A DNA stretch of 64,000 bases from Variovorax sp. 54 (lineage in GTDB: Bacteria; Pseudomonadota; Gammaproteobacteria; Burkholderiales; Burkholderiaceae_C): the NCBI RefSeq assembly GCF_002754375.1, contig NZ_PEFF01000001.1:3985501-4049500 (forward strand), in the 5' to 3' direction. Each line of letters begins with the position of its first letter. Within the stretch, counting starts at the first letter, position 1. Below the pieces are notes generated by a model. It did no database searches and had not been told where the DNA came from. It was given only the letters and a program-made list of their open reading frames with translations. Below are positions 35,511 through 44,638 of this stretch, in pieces. The translations under genes were made by a program, and so were the position numbers.

Positions 35511-36713
35511 ATGAGCAGCAAGCAAGTACAAGACGCCTACATCGTCTCCGCCACCCGCACCCCCATCGGCAAATCCCACCGCGGCTACTTCCGCAACTAC
35601 CGTCCCGACGACCTGCTCGCGACCACGCTGAAGGCAGCGCTGGCCGCCGTGCCCGGCCTCGACCCCAAGGCCATCGAAGACATCATCTGCGGCTGCGCGA
35701 TTCCCGAATCGCAGCAGGGCCTGAACGTCGCGCGCATCGGCGCAGTGCTGGCGGGCCTGCCGACCAGCATCGGCGGTATCACCGTGAACCGCTTCTGCGC
35801 TTCGGGCCTGTCGGCTGTGCAGATGGCGGCGGACCGCATCCGTGTCGGCGAGGCCGATGTGATGATCGCGGCCGGTGTCGAGAGCATGAGCATGGTGCCG
35901 ATGATGGGCAACTCGCCCTCGCTGTCGCCTTCCATCTTCGAACGCGAAGGCGACGTGGGCATTGCCTACGGCATGGGCCTCACGGCCGAGAAGGTCGCGC
36001 AGCAGTGGAAGGTGAGCCGCGAGGCGCAGGACGCGTTCGCGCTCGCCTCGCACCAGAAGGCACTGGTCGCGCAGGCCGCCGGCAAGTTTGCCGACGAGAT
36101 CACGCCGATCGAAGTGACCGACCGCACGCCGGACCTGGCCACCGGCGAGTCGATCGCCAAGACCCGCACCGTGAGCCTGGACGAAGGCGCGCGCCCCGAC
36201 ACCAGCATCGAAGGCCTGGCCAAGCTGCGCACCGTGTTCGCCGCGCGCGGCACCGTGACGGCCGGCAACAGCTCGCAGACCTCCGACGGCGCAGGCGCGC
36301 TGATCCTGGCCAGTGAGAAGGCCATCAAGCAGTACGGCCTCACGCCGCTCGCGCGTTTCGTGAGCTTCGCCAGCAAGGGCGTGCCGCCGCACATCATGGG
36401 CATCGGCCCGATCGAGGCGATTCCCGCTGCGCTGCGCTATGCCGGCCTGAAGCACGAAGACATCGACTGGTTCGAACTCAACGAAGCCTTCGCCGCGCAA
36501 TCGCTCGCGGTGATGAACACGCTGGGGCTCGACCCGTCCAAGGTCAACCCGATGGGCGGCGCCATTGCGCTGGGCCACCCGCTCGGCGCGACCGGCGCGA
36601 TCCGCGCGGCGACCGTGGTGCACGCGCTGCGCCGCGAGAAGCTGAAGTACGGCATGGTCACGATGTGCGTGGGCATGGGCCAAGGCGCCGCAGGCATCTT
36701 CGAGCGCGTCTGA
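35511..36713 (+). CDS. Acetyl-CoA C-acyltransferase (3-ketoacyl-CoA thiolase, FadA-like)
   Basis: A 400-residue thiolase with nucleophile Cys96 (NRFCASGLS), His356 (GGAIALGHPLGATG) and Cys386 (CVGMGQGA). It cleaves 3-ketoacyl-CoA with CoA to acetyl-CoA and a shortened acyl-CoA. It works with the preceding HAD/ECH fusion protein. All three active-site residues are intact. An inverted repeat follows 18 nt after the stop. Confidence 0.94.
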   Translation: MSSKQVQDAYIVSATRTPIGKSHRGYFRNYRPDDLLATTLKAALAAVPGLDPKAIEDIICGCAIPESQQGLNVARIGAVLAGLPTSIGGITVNRFCASGLSAVQMAADRIRVGEADVMIAAGVESMSMVPMMGNSPSLSPSIFEREGDVGIAYGMGLTAEKVAQQWKVSREAQDAFALASHQKALVAQAAGKFADEITPIEVTDRTPDLATGESIAKTRTVSLDEGARPDTSIEGLAKLRTVFAARGTVTAGNSSQTSDGAGALILASEKAIKQYGLTPLARFVSFASKGVPPHIMGIGPIEAIPAALRYAGLKHEDIDWFELNEAFAAQSLAVMNTLGLDPSKVNPMGGAIALGHPLGATGAIRAATVVHALRREKLKYGMVTMCVGMGQGAAGIFERV

Positions 36714-36731
36714 TCGGCAGGGGAATCACGG

Positions 36732-36775
36732 CCATGCACGGCACGCAGCAGCAGCGCCCTGCCGGCGGTGCATGG
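36732..36775 (+). terminator. Inverted repeat after the thiolase gene
   Basis: CCATGCAC (36732-36739) and GTGCATGG (36768-36775) pair perfectly, with further partial pairing inside. No T-run follows, so it is a weak terminator candidate or mRNA end stem. Confidence 0.35.
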
Positions 36776-36861
36776 TCCCCGGTGCGTGCCGCAGTGCAGC
36801 ACGCCAACGTCCCGCACACGACTGCGTGAGGTCATCCACCGGAGGCACACTGGCGATCACC

Positions 36862-37698
36862 ATGCGCACGACCCCACACCCCTTCGACAAAGCCCTGGCC
36901 CTGCACCACAGCGACATCCGCGTGGGGCACTTCACGGGCACCACGAGTCCCGACTACTGGAACATGGTCGGTCCGTTCGGCGGCACCACCGCGGCGCTGG
37001 CGCTGCAGTCGGTGCTCCAGCACCCCGACCTGCTCGGCACGCCCATCGCGTTGACGGTCAACTACGCGGCCGCGCTCGGCGAGGGCGCGTTCGACATCCA
37101 GGCCACTGCCGTGCGGACCAACCGCTCGACGCAGCACTGGACGGTGACGATCACGCAGCCCGGCGCCGACGGCACGACGAACATGACGACCACCGCCACG
37201 GTGGTGACGGCCGCACGCCGCGACACCTGGAGCCAGGCCGACCTCACCATGCCCGAGGCGCCGGCGCCCGAGTCGGTCGATCGCATGAGCATCGGCCCGT
37301 CGGGCGTGGCCTGGCTCGACCAGTACGAGATGCGTCCCTTCAGCGGCGGCATTCCCGCGAAATGGGACAGCAGCCTGCAGCACAGCGAAACCCGCATCTG
37401 GGTGCGCGACGCGCAGGCCCGCCCGCTCGACTTCGCCTCGCTCGCCGCGTTGAGCGACGTGTTCTATCCGCGCGTCTGGCTGCGCCGCGCCAAGCATGTG
37501 CCGGCGGGCACGGTGTCGATCACCACGTACTTCCATGTCGGCGCCGCCGAACTGGCCGAGGTCGGCACGGGCTACCTGCTGGGTTGCGCGGCGGGGCAGC
37601 AGTTCTTCAACGGCTTCTTCGACCAGAAGGCGCAGCTGTGGAGCGAGAAGGGCGCGCTGCTCGCCACGTCCAATCAGATCGTCTACTACAAGGAATGA
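36862..37698 (+). CDS. Acyl-CoA thioesterase (TesB-like double hot-dog)
   Basis: A 278-residue protein with two predicted hot-dog domains. It shows VGPFGGTTAALALQ in the first and the DLTMPEAP and FSGGIPAKWDSS segments in the second, as in TesB-like thioesterases that hydrolyse medium or long acyl-CoA. The start ATG 36862 has GGAGG only 16 nt upstream, which is far, so a non-standard start slightly upstream cannot be excluded. Its stop overlaps the next gene (ATGA). Confidence 0.8.
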   Translation: MRTTPHPFDKALALHHSDIRVGHFTGTTSPDYWNMVGPFGGTTAALALQSVLQHPDLLGTPIALTVNYAAALGEGAFDIQATAVRTNRSTQHWTVTITQPGADGTTNMTTTATVVTAARRDTWSQADLTMPEAPAPESVDRMSIGPSGVAWLDQYEMRPFSGGIPAKWDSSLQHSETRIWVRDAQARPLDFASLAALSDVFYPRVWLRRAKHVPAGTVSITTYFHVGAAELAEVGTGYLLGCAAGQQFFNGFFDQKAQLWSEKGALLATSNQIVYYKE

Positions 37699-38450
37699 AC
37701 GTCATGGCGCTCACCAAGGCTGCTCTCATCGTCGGCGCGGGCGATGCCACCGGCGGCGCCATTGCCCGCCGCTTCGCACGCGAGGGCTACGCCACCTGCG
37801 TCACGCGGCGCAGCCTCGACAAGCTGCAGCCGCTGGTGGCGCAGATCGAGGCCGACGGCGGCCGGGCCCACGCCTTCGCTTGCGATGCACGCAAGGAAGA
37901 AGAAGTGGTGGCGCTCATCGAGCAGATCGAATCGACCGTCGGGCCGATCGAGGTGATGGTGTTCAACATCGGTGCCAACGTGCCGGAGAGCATCCTCACC
38001 GAGTCCGCGCGCAAGTACTTCAAGGTGTGGGAGATGGCCTGCTTCTCGGGCTTTCTCAACGGCCGCGAAGTCGCGAAGCGCATGGTGGCGCGCGAGATGC
38101 CGACGGGCGCTCATCGCGGCACGATCATCTTCACCGGCGCCACGGCGTCGCTGCGCGGTGCGGCCCACTTCGGCGCCTTCTCGGGCGCCAAGATGGCCTT
38201 GCGCGCGTTGGCCCAATCGATGGCGCGCGAGCTGGGGCCGCAAGGCATCCACGTCGCGCATGTCGTGGTCGATGGTGCCATCGACACCGAGTTCATCCGC
38301 AGCAATTTCCCCGAGCGTTATGCGCTGAAGGACAGCGACGGCATCCTGAACCCGGACCACATCGCCGACAGCTACTGGATGCTGCACTCGCAGCCGCGTG
38401 ACGCGTGGACGCACGAGCTTGATCTGCGTCCCTGGTCCGAGAAGTTCTGA
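37695..38450 (+). CDS. SDR-like protein lacking the catalytic Tyr
   Basis: A 251-residue SDR fold with VGAGDATGGAIA as the cofactor loop, Ser152 and Lys166. The catalytic Tyr is replaced by Phe162 (AFSGAK), and the NNAG motif reads NIGAN. It starts inside the stop of the thioesterase gene. It may be an enzyme of a known Tyr-less SDR subgroup with altered chemistry, or a binding protein. Its substrate is probably an acyl-CoA-linked compound, judging from the neighbours. Confidence 0.8.
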   Translation: MNVMALTKAALIVGAGDATGGAIARRFAREGYATCVTRRSLDKLQPLVAQIEADGGRAHAFACDARKEEEVVALIEQIESTVGPIEVMVFNIGANVPESILTESARKYFKVWEMACFSGFLNGREVAKRMVAREMPTGAHRGTIIFTGATASLRGAAHFGAFSGAKMALRALAQSMARELGPQGIHVAHVVVDGAIDTEFIRSNFPERYALKDSDGILNPDHIADSYWMLHSQPRDAWTHELDLRPWSEKF

Positions 38451-38497
38451 CCGGCGCCAGACCTCGCGTCGCGACGCACAGCCATAAGGAGACACCC

Positions 38498-39094
38498 ATG
38501 ACGAAATCCGTCGAGTTCTTTTTCGACGTCGGCAGCCCCGCTGCCTACCTGGCCGCCACGCAGCTGCCGCACGTGTGCGCTGACACCGGCGCCGAGCTGG
38601 TCTGGAAGCCCATGCTGCTGGGCGGCGTGTTCCAGGCCACGGGCAACCATTCGCCGGCCGAGATCAAGGCCAAGGGCCCGTACCTCACGACCGACCTGCA
38701 GCGCTTCGCCAAGCGCTATGGCGTGCCCTTCATGCACAACCCGCATTTCCCGATCAACACGCTGTTGCTGATGCGCGGCGCGACCGGCGTGCAGATGACG
38801 GCGCCCGAACGCTTCGGCGCGTACGTCGATGCGGTGTTCCATGCGATGTGGGTCGCGCCGAAGAACCTCAACGACCCCGCGACCGTCGGTGCCGTCTTGC
38901 AGAATGCAGGCTTCGACGCCGCGGGCCTGCTCGCGCTGGCCGGTGCGCAGGAGACCAAGGACCGCCTCAAGGCGGTCACGCAAGAGGCAGTGGAGCGCGG
39001 CGTGTTCGGCGCCCCCACCATGTTCGTCGGCGACCAGATGTTCTGGGGCCAGGACCGCCTCGACTTTGTCCGCGAAGCCCTCGTCGGCGCCTGA
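38498..39094 (+). CDS. 2-hydroxychromene-2-carboxylate isomerase family protein (DsbA/GST-kappa fold)
   Basis: A 198-residue thioredoxin-fold protein starting VEFFFDVGSPAAYLAA, with the Ser of GSPAAY at the glutathione-activating position, and FGAPTMFVGDQMFWGQDRLDFV near the end. Members isomerise hydroxychromene carboxylates in naphthalene breakdown or act as GST-kappa-like enzymes. The neighbours are fatty acid rather than aromatic genes, so a glutathione-dependent role in acyl metabolism is possible. The ribosome site is AAGGAG. Confidence 0.85.
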   Translation: MTKSVEFFFDVGSPAAYLAATQLPHVCADTGAELVWKPMLLGGVFQATGNHSPAEIKAKGPYLTTDLQRFAKRYGVPFMHNPHFPINTLLLMRGATGVQMTAPERFGAYVDAVFHAMWVAPKNLNDPATVGAVLQNAGFDAAGLLALAGAQETKDRLKAVTQEAVERGVFGAPTMFVGDQMFWGQDRLDFVREALVGA

Positions 39095-39133
39095 GCGCGT
39101 CGCCCCCCGTTTTACCCATCCAAGGATCTTTCC

Positions 39134-39898
39134 ATGAGCGACATCCTCGTCCACACCGAAGCCGGCGTGATGACCATCACCTTCAACCGCGTCGACAAGA
39201 AGAACTCGATCACCAGCAGCATGTACGCCGCGATGGCCGACGCGCTCGCCACCGTCGAGACCGACGCGGCTGTGCGCTGCGTGCTGTTCCAGGGCGACCC
39301 GACGATCTTCAGCGCCGGCAACGACATCGGCGACTTCCTCAATGCGCCGCCCGCCAACACGGAGTCGCCGGTGTTCCGCTTCCTGCGCGGCATCGCCACC
39401 TTTCCCAAGCCGATCGTCGCGTCCGTCTGCGGCCCGGCCGTGGGCATCGGCACCACGATGCTGTTCCACTGCGACCTCGTCTATGCGGGCGACAACGCGG
39501 CCTTCTCGATGCCTTTCGTCAACTTGGGCCTGTGCCCCGAGGCCGCGTCGAGCCTGCTGGTGCCGCAGATGCTGGGTTACCACCGCGCCGCCGAAGCGCT
39601 GCTGCTGGGCGAGCCCTTCATGGCCGAGGCCGCGCTCGAAGTGGGCCTGGTCAACCGCGTGGTGCCGCCGACCGAAGCCAACGGCATCGCGCAGACGCAG
39701 GCCCGCAAGCTCGCGGCCAAGCCGCTGAGCGCGCTGATCGAAACCAAGCGCCTGCTGAAGAAGACGCAGATGCCCGCCGTGCTCGAGCGCATGGGCGAAG
39801 AGGGCGCGAGCTTCGGCCGCATGCTGCGCGAGCCGGCCGCGAAGGAAGCGTTCGGCGCTTTCATGGAGAAGCGCAAGCCCGATTTCTCGAAGGTCTAA
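39134..39898 (+). CDS. Enoyl-CoA hydratase/isomerase family protein
   Basis: A 254-residue crotonase-fold protein with the oxyanion-hole loop FSAGNDIGDFL and CGPAVGIGTTML, and Glu in LGLCPEAASS at the acid/base position. It probably hydrates or isomerises an enoyl-CoA. It closes the group of four genes from the thioesterase onward, all on the same strand with gaps below 50 nt. Confidence 0.88.
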   Translation: MSDILVHTEAGVMTITFNRVDKKNSITSSMYAAMADALATVETDAAVRCVLFQGDPTIFSAGNDIGDFLNAPPANTESPVFRFLRGIATFPKPIVASVCGPAVGIGTTMLFHCDLVYAGDNAAFSMPFVNLGLCPEAASSLLVPQMLGYHRAAEALLLGEPFMAEAALEVGLVNRVVPPTEANGIAQTQARKLAAKPLSALIETKRLLKKTQMPAVLERMGEEGASFGRMLREPAAKEAFGAFMEKRKPDFSKV

Positions 39899-39994
39899 GC
39901 CTTCCGTGGACTTGCCTGCGGACGGTGGCTGCGTACACTGTTCCTCGTGCCTGCTCCAGACATCAACCCGCCCACAGCGCCCGCCACACGGGCG

Positions 39995-41212
39995 ATGCGT
40001 GCTACTGAAAAAGTAGCATTCGGGCCCACGCGCCGGCATGCTTTGGGCTTACTCGCGGGCACGCTCGCGGCGCCCTCGCTGGTGCTGGCGCGCGTGCGGC
40101 CATTGCGCATCGGGGTCATCGGTTCGTGGTCGGGGCCCTATGCGGGCGGCGGGCGCCAGTTCGACGCCGGCATGGCGGTCTGGCTGGCCGATCACAAGCA
40201 GCAGATCGCGGGCCGGCCGGTCGAACTGCTGCGCCGCGACGTGCCCGGCAGCGCGCCCGAACAGGCACGGCGCCAGGCGCAAGACCTCATCGAGAACGAG
40301 CGCGTCGACCTGCTCACGGGGCTGGATTTCAGCTCCAACGCGTACGCCGTCGGCACCGTCGCCACGCAGTCGCGCGTGCCGACCGTGATCATGAACGCCG
40401 CCTCCTCGGGCATCACCGGGCGCTCGCCGTTCATGGTGCGGGTGTCGTTCACCATCGCGCAGGTCACGGCGCCGCTGGCGCGCTGGGCGCTGCAGCAGGG
40501 GCTGCGCGACGTGTGCACCGTGGTGGCCGACTACGCCTCGGGCGTGGACGCCGAAAGCGCCTTCGTCTCCGGCATCACCGCGGGCGGCGGGCGTGTGGGC
40601 GCGATGCTGCGCGTGCCGCTGAACACGCTCGACTATTCGGCCTACATGCTGCGCCTGCGCGAGCTGAAGCCGCAGGCCGTGTTCTTCTTCCTGCCGTCGG
40701 GCCAGATGCCGGCCATCTTCCTGAAGTTCTGGCGCGACCGCGGCATGGCCGACACCGGCATCCGCCTGCTCGCCACGGGCGACGCCACCGACGACCACTA
40801 CCTGGACGGCATCGGCGAACTGGCCGAGGGGCTGGTCACCAGCCACCACTATTCCTTCGCCCACGAGTCGCCGGCCAACCGGCGCTTCGCGGGCGCCTTC
40901 GAGGCCGAGTACGGCAGCCACCTGCGCCCGGGCTACTTCGCCGTGGCGGCGCACGACGGGCTCGCGGCCATCGATGCGGCGCTGAGCGCACCGGGTGCGC
41001 GCGGTGGCAAGGCGGGCGCCGAGCGGCTGGTGGATGCGTTCCGCGGCCTGCAACTGGACAGCCCGCGCGGGCCGGTCGAGATCGACGCCCACACGCGCGA
41101 CGTGGTGCAGTCGGTCTACATCCGCCGCGTGGAGCGGCGCGACGCGCGCTGGATCAACCGCGAGTTCGAGTGCATCGAACGGGTGCGCGACGCCGGCATC
41201 GGCCTCGGCTGA
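39995..41212 (+). CDS. Orphan ABC-type (Leu/Ile/Val-family) substrate-binding protein
   Basis: A protein of about 405 residues with a twin-arginine-like signal (TRRHALGLLAGTLAAPSLVLA) and a periplasmic binding fold of type I: RIGVIGSWSGPYAGGGRQFDAG, then VIMNAASSGITGRSPF and the C-terminal YFAVAAHDGLAAI. Relatives bind amino acids, urea or aromatic acids for import. No permease or ATPase gene lies nearby, so it may serve a distant transporter or a sensor. ATG 39995 is preferred; GTG 39947 in frame is possible. Confidence 0.82.
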   Translation: MRATEKVAFGPTRRHALGLLAGTLAAPSLVLARVRPLRIGVIGSWSGPYAGGGRQFDAGMAVWLADHKQQIAGRPVELLRRDVPGSAPEQARRQAQDLIENERVDLLTGLDFSSNAYAVGTVATQSRVPTVIMNAASSGITGRSPFMVRVSFTIAQVTAPLARWALQQGLRDVCTVVADYASGVDAESAFVSGITAGGGRVGAMLRVPLNTLDYSAYMLRLRELKPQAVFFFLPSGQMPAIFLKFWRDRGMADTGIRLLATGDATDDHYLDGIGELAEGLVTSHHYSFAHESPANRRFAGAFEAEYGSHLRPGYFAVAAHDGLAAIDAALSAPGARGGKAGAERLVDAFRGLQLDSPRGPVEIDAHTRDVVQSVYIRRVERRDARWINREFECIERVRDAGIGLG

Positions 41213-41225
41213 AGAAGGAGGCCGC

Positions 41226-41669
41226 TCAGGCGGCCGGCTGTTCGATGGGGCGGGGGCGGCCGTTGTCGTCGATGGCCACGTAGGTGAAGGTGGCCTGCGT
41301 CACCTTGATGTACTCGCCCTGGGCGCGAAAGCGCTCGGCGAACACCTCGACCGTCACCGTGATCGAGGTGCGGCCCACGCGCACCAGCTTCGAATAGAAC
41401 GAGAGGATGTCGCCCAGCCGCACCGGCTGCTTGAAGATGAACTCGTTGACCGCCACCGTCGCCTGGCGCCCCTTGGCGTAGCGCGCCGGAATCACCGAGC
41501 CGGCCAGGTCGCACTGCGCCATGACCCAGCCGCCGAAGATGTCGCCGTTGGCGTTGCAGTCGGCCGGCATCGGAATGACCTTGAGCACCAGCTCCATGTC
41601 GGTGGGCAGGCTCTTGAGGGTGGCGGCGGCCGTCGCTGCGGCGGAAGAGGCACTGGAAGAAGAGGACAT
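41226..41669 (-). CDS. YciA-like acyl-CoA thioesterase
   Basis: A 147-residue hot-dog protein with NANGDIFGGWVMAQCDLAGS, the YciA/cytosolic acyl-CoA hydrolase motif, where the Asp acts in catalysis. It hydrolyses short to long acyl-CoAs. The Ser/Ala-rich N-terminal tail of 18 residues is low-complexity. It diverges from the Atm1-type exporter 42 nt away and converges with the solute-binding protein gene. Confidence 0.88.
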   Translation of the reverse strand: MSSSSSASSAAATAAATLKSLPTDMELVLKVIPMPADCNANGDIFGGWVMAQCDLAGSVIPARYAKGRQATVAVNEFIFKQPVRLGDILSFYSKLVRVGRTSITVTVEVFAERFRAQGEYIKVTQATFTYVAIDDNGRPRPIEQPAA

Positions 41670-41711
41670 GGGCACAATCTGAGGCAACAACAACAGCCAC
41701 GATTGTCCTCC

Positions 41712-43547
41712 ATGCGCCGAAGCGGCGAAGCCCTTTCCCCCTCTCCCCATGCGCCTGGCGGCCATCCGCCGGACCGCGCCGACCGTTCCGACTGGGCGAC
41801 CCTGCGTCGCCTCTTTCCCTATCTCTGGCAGTACAAATGGCGCGTGATGGCCGCGCTCGCCTTCATGGTGGGCGCCAAGGTGGCCAACGTGGGCGTGCCG
41901 GTGCTGCTGAAGAACCTCATCGACACGATGACGCCCAAGCCCGACATGGCGCAGGCGCTGCTCATCGTGCCCATCGGGCTGCTGCTGGCCTACGGGCTGT
42001 TGCGCTTTTCGACAGCGCTCTTCGGCGAGCTGCGCGAGCTGATCTTCGCCAAGGCCACCGAAGGCACGGCGCGGCAGATCGCGCTGGAGGTGTTCGGCCA
42101 CCTGCATTCGCTGAGCCTGCGCTTTCACCTGGAGCGCCAGACCGGCGGCATGACGCGGGACATCGAGCGCGGCACGCGCGGCGTGCATTCGCTCATTTCG
42201 ATGTCGCTGTACAGCATCGTGCCGACCATCATCGAGCTGGTGCTGGTGCTCACCATATTGGGCGTGAAGTTCGATTCGCTGTTCGTGTGGATCACGGGCG
42301 CGGCGCTGGTGCTGTACATCACCTTCACCGTCACGGTGACCGAGTGGCGCACCCAGTTCCGCAAGACCATGAACGAGCTCGACTCGATGGCGCAAAGCCG
42401 CGCGGTCGATTCGCTGCTGAACTACGAAACGGTCAAGTACTTCAACAACGAGGAGTTCGAGGCGAAGCGCTACGACGCCAGCCTCGACCGCTACCGCAAG
42501 GCCGCCATCAAGAGCCAGCGCACGCTGAGCATGCTCAACACCGGCCAGCAGCTGCTGATTGCGATCAGCCTGGTGCTGATGCTGTGGCGCGCCACCTCGG
42601 GCGTGGTCGAGGGGCGCATGACGCTGGGCGACCTGGTGATGGTCAACGCCTTCATGATCCAGCTCTACATTCCGCTCAACTTCCTGGGCGTGATCTACCG
42701 CGAGATCAAGCAGAGCCTGACCGACCTGGACAAGATGTTCGTGCTGATGGAGAAGGAGCGCGAGGTGCGCGACGCGCCCGGTGCGCAGCCGTTGGCGGGC
42801 ATCAACTCCAGCATCCGCTTCGAAGACGTCAGCTTCGCCTACGAACCCGAGCGCCCGATCCTCAAGCACGTCAGCTTCGAGATCCCCGCCGGCAAGACGG
42901 TGGCCGTGGTCGGCCCCTCGGGCTCGGGCAAGTCCACGCTCGCGCGCCTGCTGTACCGCTTCTACGACGTGCAGCAAGGCCGCATCACCATCGGCGGCGA
43001 AGACATCCGCGCCGTGCAGCAGTCCAGCGTGCGCCGCGCCATCGGCATCGTGCCGCAGGACACGGTGCTGTTCAACGACACGGTCGAATACAACATCGCC
43101 TACGGCCGCCCCGGCGCCACGCGCGAAGAGGTCGAAGGCGCCGCGCGCGCTGCGCGCATCCATGACTTCATTTCGGCCACGCCCAAAGGCTACGAGACGA
43201 CGGTGGGTGAGCGCGGCCTGAAGCTCTCGGGCGGCGAAAAGCAGCGCGTGGCCATTGCGCGCACGCTCTTGAAGAACCCGCCGATCGTGATCTTCGACGA
43301 GGCCACCTCGGCACTCGATTCGGCCAACGAACGCGCCATCCAGTCCGAGCTGCGCAGCGCCGCGCAGGGCAAGACCACGCTGGTCATCGCGCACCGTCTC
43401 TCGACCGTGGTCGAGGCGCACGAGATCCTGGTGCTCGAATCGGGCGTGATCGTCGAACGCGGCACGCACTCAGAGCTGTTGGCCCAGCAGGGGCGCTACG
43501 CCCAGATGTGGGCTTTGCAGAAGAGCGAAGCAGTGCCTTTGCTCTAG
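41712..43547 (+). CDS. ABC exporter, Atm1/HMT1-type (permease-ATPase fusion)
   Basis: A 611-residue half-transporter. About six membrane helices (residues 40-340) are followed by an ABC domain with Walker [10 protein letters not shown], signature LSGGEKQRVAIA and Walker B IVIFDEATSALD. The long helical arm TEGTARQIALEVFGHLHSLS and the NYETVKYFNNE motif are typical of Atm1/HMT1, which export glutathione-linked or sulfur-containing compounds. It probably homodimerises in the inner membrane. Confidence 0.92.
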   Translation: MRRSGEALSPSPHAPGGHPPDRADRSDWATLRRLFPYLWQYKWRVMAALAFMVGAKVANVGVPVLLKNLIDTMTPKPDMAQALLIVPIGLLLAYGLLRFSTALFGELRELIFAKATEGTARQIALEVFGHLHSLSLRFHLERQTGGMTRDIERGTRGVHSLISMSLYSIVPTIIELVLVLTILGVKFDSLFVWITGAALVLYITFTVTVTEWRTQFRKTMNELDSMAQSRAVDSLLNYETVKYFNNEEFEAKRYDASLDRYRKAAIKSQRTLSMLNTGQQLLIAISLVLMLWRATSGVVEGRMTLGDLVMVNAFMIQLYIPLNFLGVIYREIKQSLTDLDKMFVLMEKEREVRDAPGAQPLAGINSSIRFEDVSFAYEPERPILKHVSFEIPAGKTVAVVGPSGSGKSTLARLLYRFYDVQQGRITIGGEDIRAVQQSSVRRAIGIVPQDTVLFNDTVEYNIAYGRPGATREEVEGAARAARIHDFISATPKGYETTVGERGLKLSGGEKQRVAIARTLLKNPPIVIFDEATSALDSANERAIQSELRSAAQGKTTLVIAHRLSTVVEAHEILVLESGVIVERGTHSELLAQQGRYAQMWALQKSEAVPLL

Positions 43548-43590
43548 CCCGATCATTCATTCCCTTTCCTATCGATTCAGGAGTTCAGAC

Positions 43591-44529
43591 GTGTCGACCA
43601 AGATTCCCCTGCTGGTGCTCAACAGCCTCTCGAGCGCCCACCAGGCCCAGATTGCCGAGGTCTACGACATGACCTACGCCTTCGGCGACGCCGAGCGCGC
43701 CGCCGCCATCGCCGAGCACGGCGCCAAGTTCCGCGCGGTGCTGACCATCGGCGTCATCGGCATCACGCCCGAGGAAATCGCGGCCATGCCGGCGGTGGAG
43801 CTGATCTGCTGCCTGGGCGCGGGCTACGAGGGCGTGCCGCTCGACGTGACACGCGCACGCGGCATCGCCACGGCCAACGGCGCCGGCACGAACGACGACT
43901 GCGTGGCCGACCACGCCTTCGGTCTGCTCATCAGCATCGTGCGCGAGTTCCGCAAGCTCGACCGCCTGTGCCGCGAAGGCGTGTGGCGCGAAGCCATTCC
44001 GCAGCCGGCCAACGTGTCGGGCAAGAAGCTCGGCATTCTGGGGCTGGGCACCATCGGCCAGAAGATCGCCAAGCGCGCCGCCGCCTTCGACATGGAGGTC
44101 GGCTATCACAACCGCAAGCCGCGCGAAGGCGCCACGCAGCGCTACTTCGACGACCTGAAGTCGCTCGCCACCTGGGCCGACTTCCTGATCCTGGCCGCGC
44201 CGGGTGGGCCGGCCACGAAGCATCTCGTCAATGCCGAGGTGCTCGATGCGCTGGGGCCGCAGGGCTACCTCGTGAGCATCGGCCGCGGCAGCGTGGTCGA
44301 CACCGAGGCGCTGGCGAAGGCGCTGCGCGAACACCGCATCGCGGGCGCAGGCCTGGACGTGTACGAGAGCGAACCCAAGCGACCCGAGCCGCTCGTCGGC
44401 CTGGACAACGTGCTGCTCACACCGCACATGGCGGGCTGGTCGCCCGAGGCCACGCAGAAGTCGGTGGACCACTTCCTCGCGAACGCCGAAGGGCACTTCG
44501 CGGGGCGGGGCGTGCGCACGCCGATCTGA
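43591..44529 (+). CDS. D-isomer-specific 2-hydroxyacid dehydrogenase
   Basis: A 312-residue NAD(P)-dependent enzyme with LGILGLGTIGQKIAKRA (Rossmann loop), the substrate Arg in GRGSVVDTEAL, the Glu in the loop before PLVGLDNV, and the catalytic His in LTPHMAGWS. It resembles glyoxylate/hydroxypyruvate reductases (GhrB group). It reduces 2-keto acids such as glyoxylate. The ribosome site is AGGAG. A large inverted repeat follows it. Confidence 0.88.
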   Translation: MSTKIPLLVLNSLSSAHQAQIAEVYDMTYAFGDAERAAAIAEHGAKFRAVLTIGVIGITPEEIAAMPAVELICCLGAGYEGVPLDVTRARGIATANGAGTNDDCVADHAFGLLISIVREFRKLDRLCREGVWREAIPQPANVSGKKLGILGLGTIGQKIAKRAAAFDMEVGYHNRKPREGATQRYFDDLKSLATWADFLILAAPGGPATKHLVNAEVLDALGPQGYLVSIGRGSVVDTEALAKALREHRIAGAGLDVYESEPKRPEPLVGLDNVLLTPHMAGWSPEATQKSVDHFLANAEGHFAGRGVRTPI

Positions 44530-44551
44530 CGGTTTTGCTCCTTCCCCCTCT

Positions 44552-44624
44552 GGGGGAGGGCTGGGATGGGGGCGGGCAGAGCGCCCGATGGATGCGCCGC
44601 GTGCCCCCACCCCCGCCCTCCCCC
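44552..44624. repeat. GC-rich imperfect inverted repeat between convergent genes
   Basis: The arms 44552-44572 and 44604-44624 (21 bp each) pair with two mismatches. It stands between the convergent dehydrogenase and amidase genes, where it could end transcription in both directions. Its composition matches poly-G/C REP elements common in Comamonadaceae. Confidence 0.6.
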
Positions 44625-44638
44625 GGAAGGGGAGGGAG

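Noticed and set aside
41670..43469. A 600-codon minus-strand extension of the YciA gene
   Set aside because: It is the antisense shadow of the Atm1-type exporter, with low-complexity His/Arg/Ala composition.
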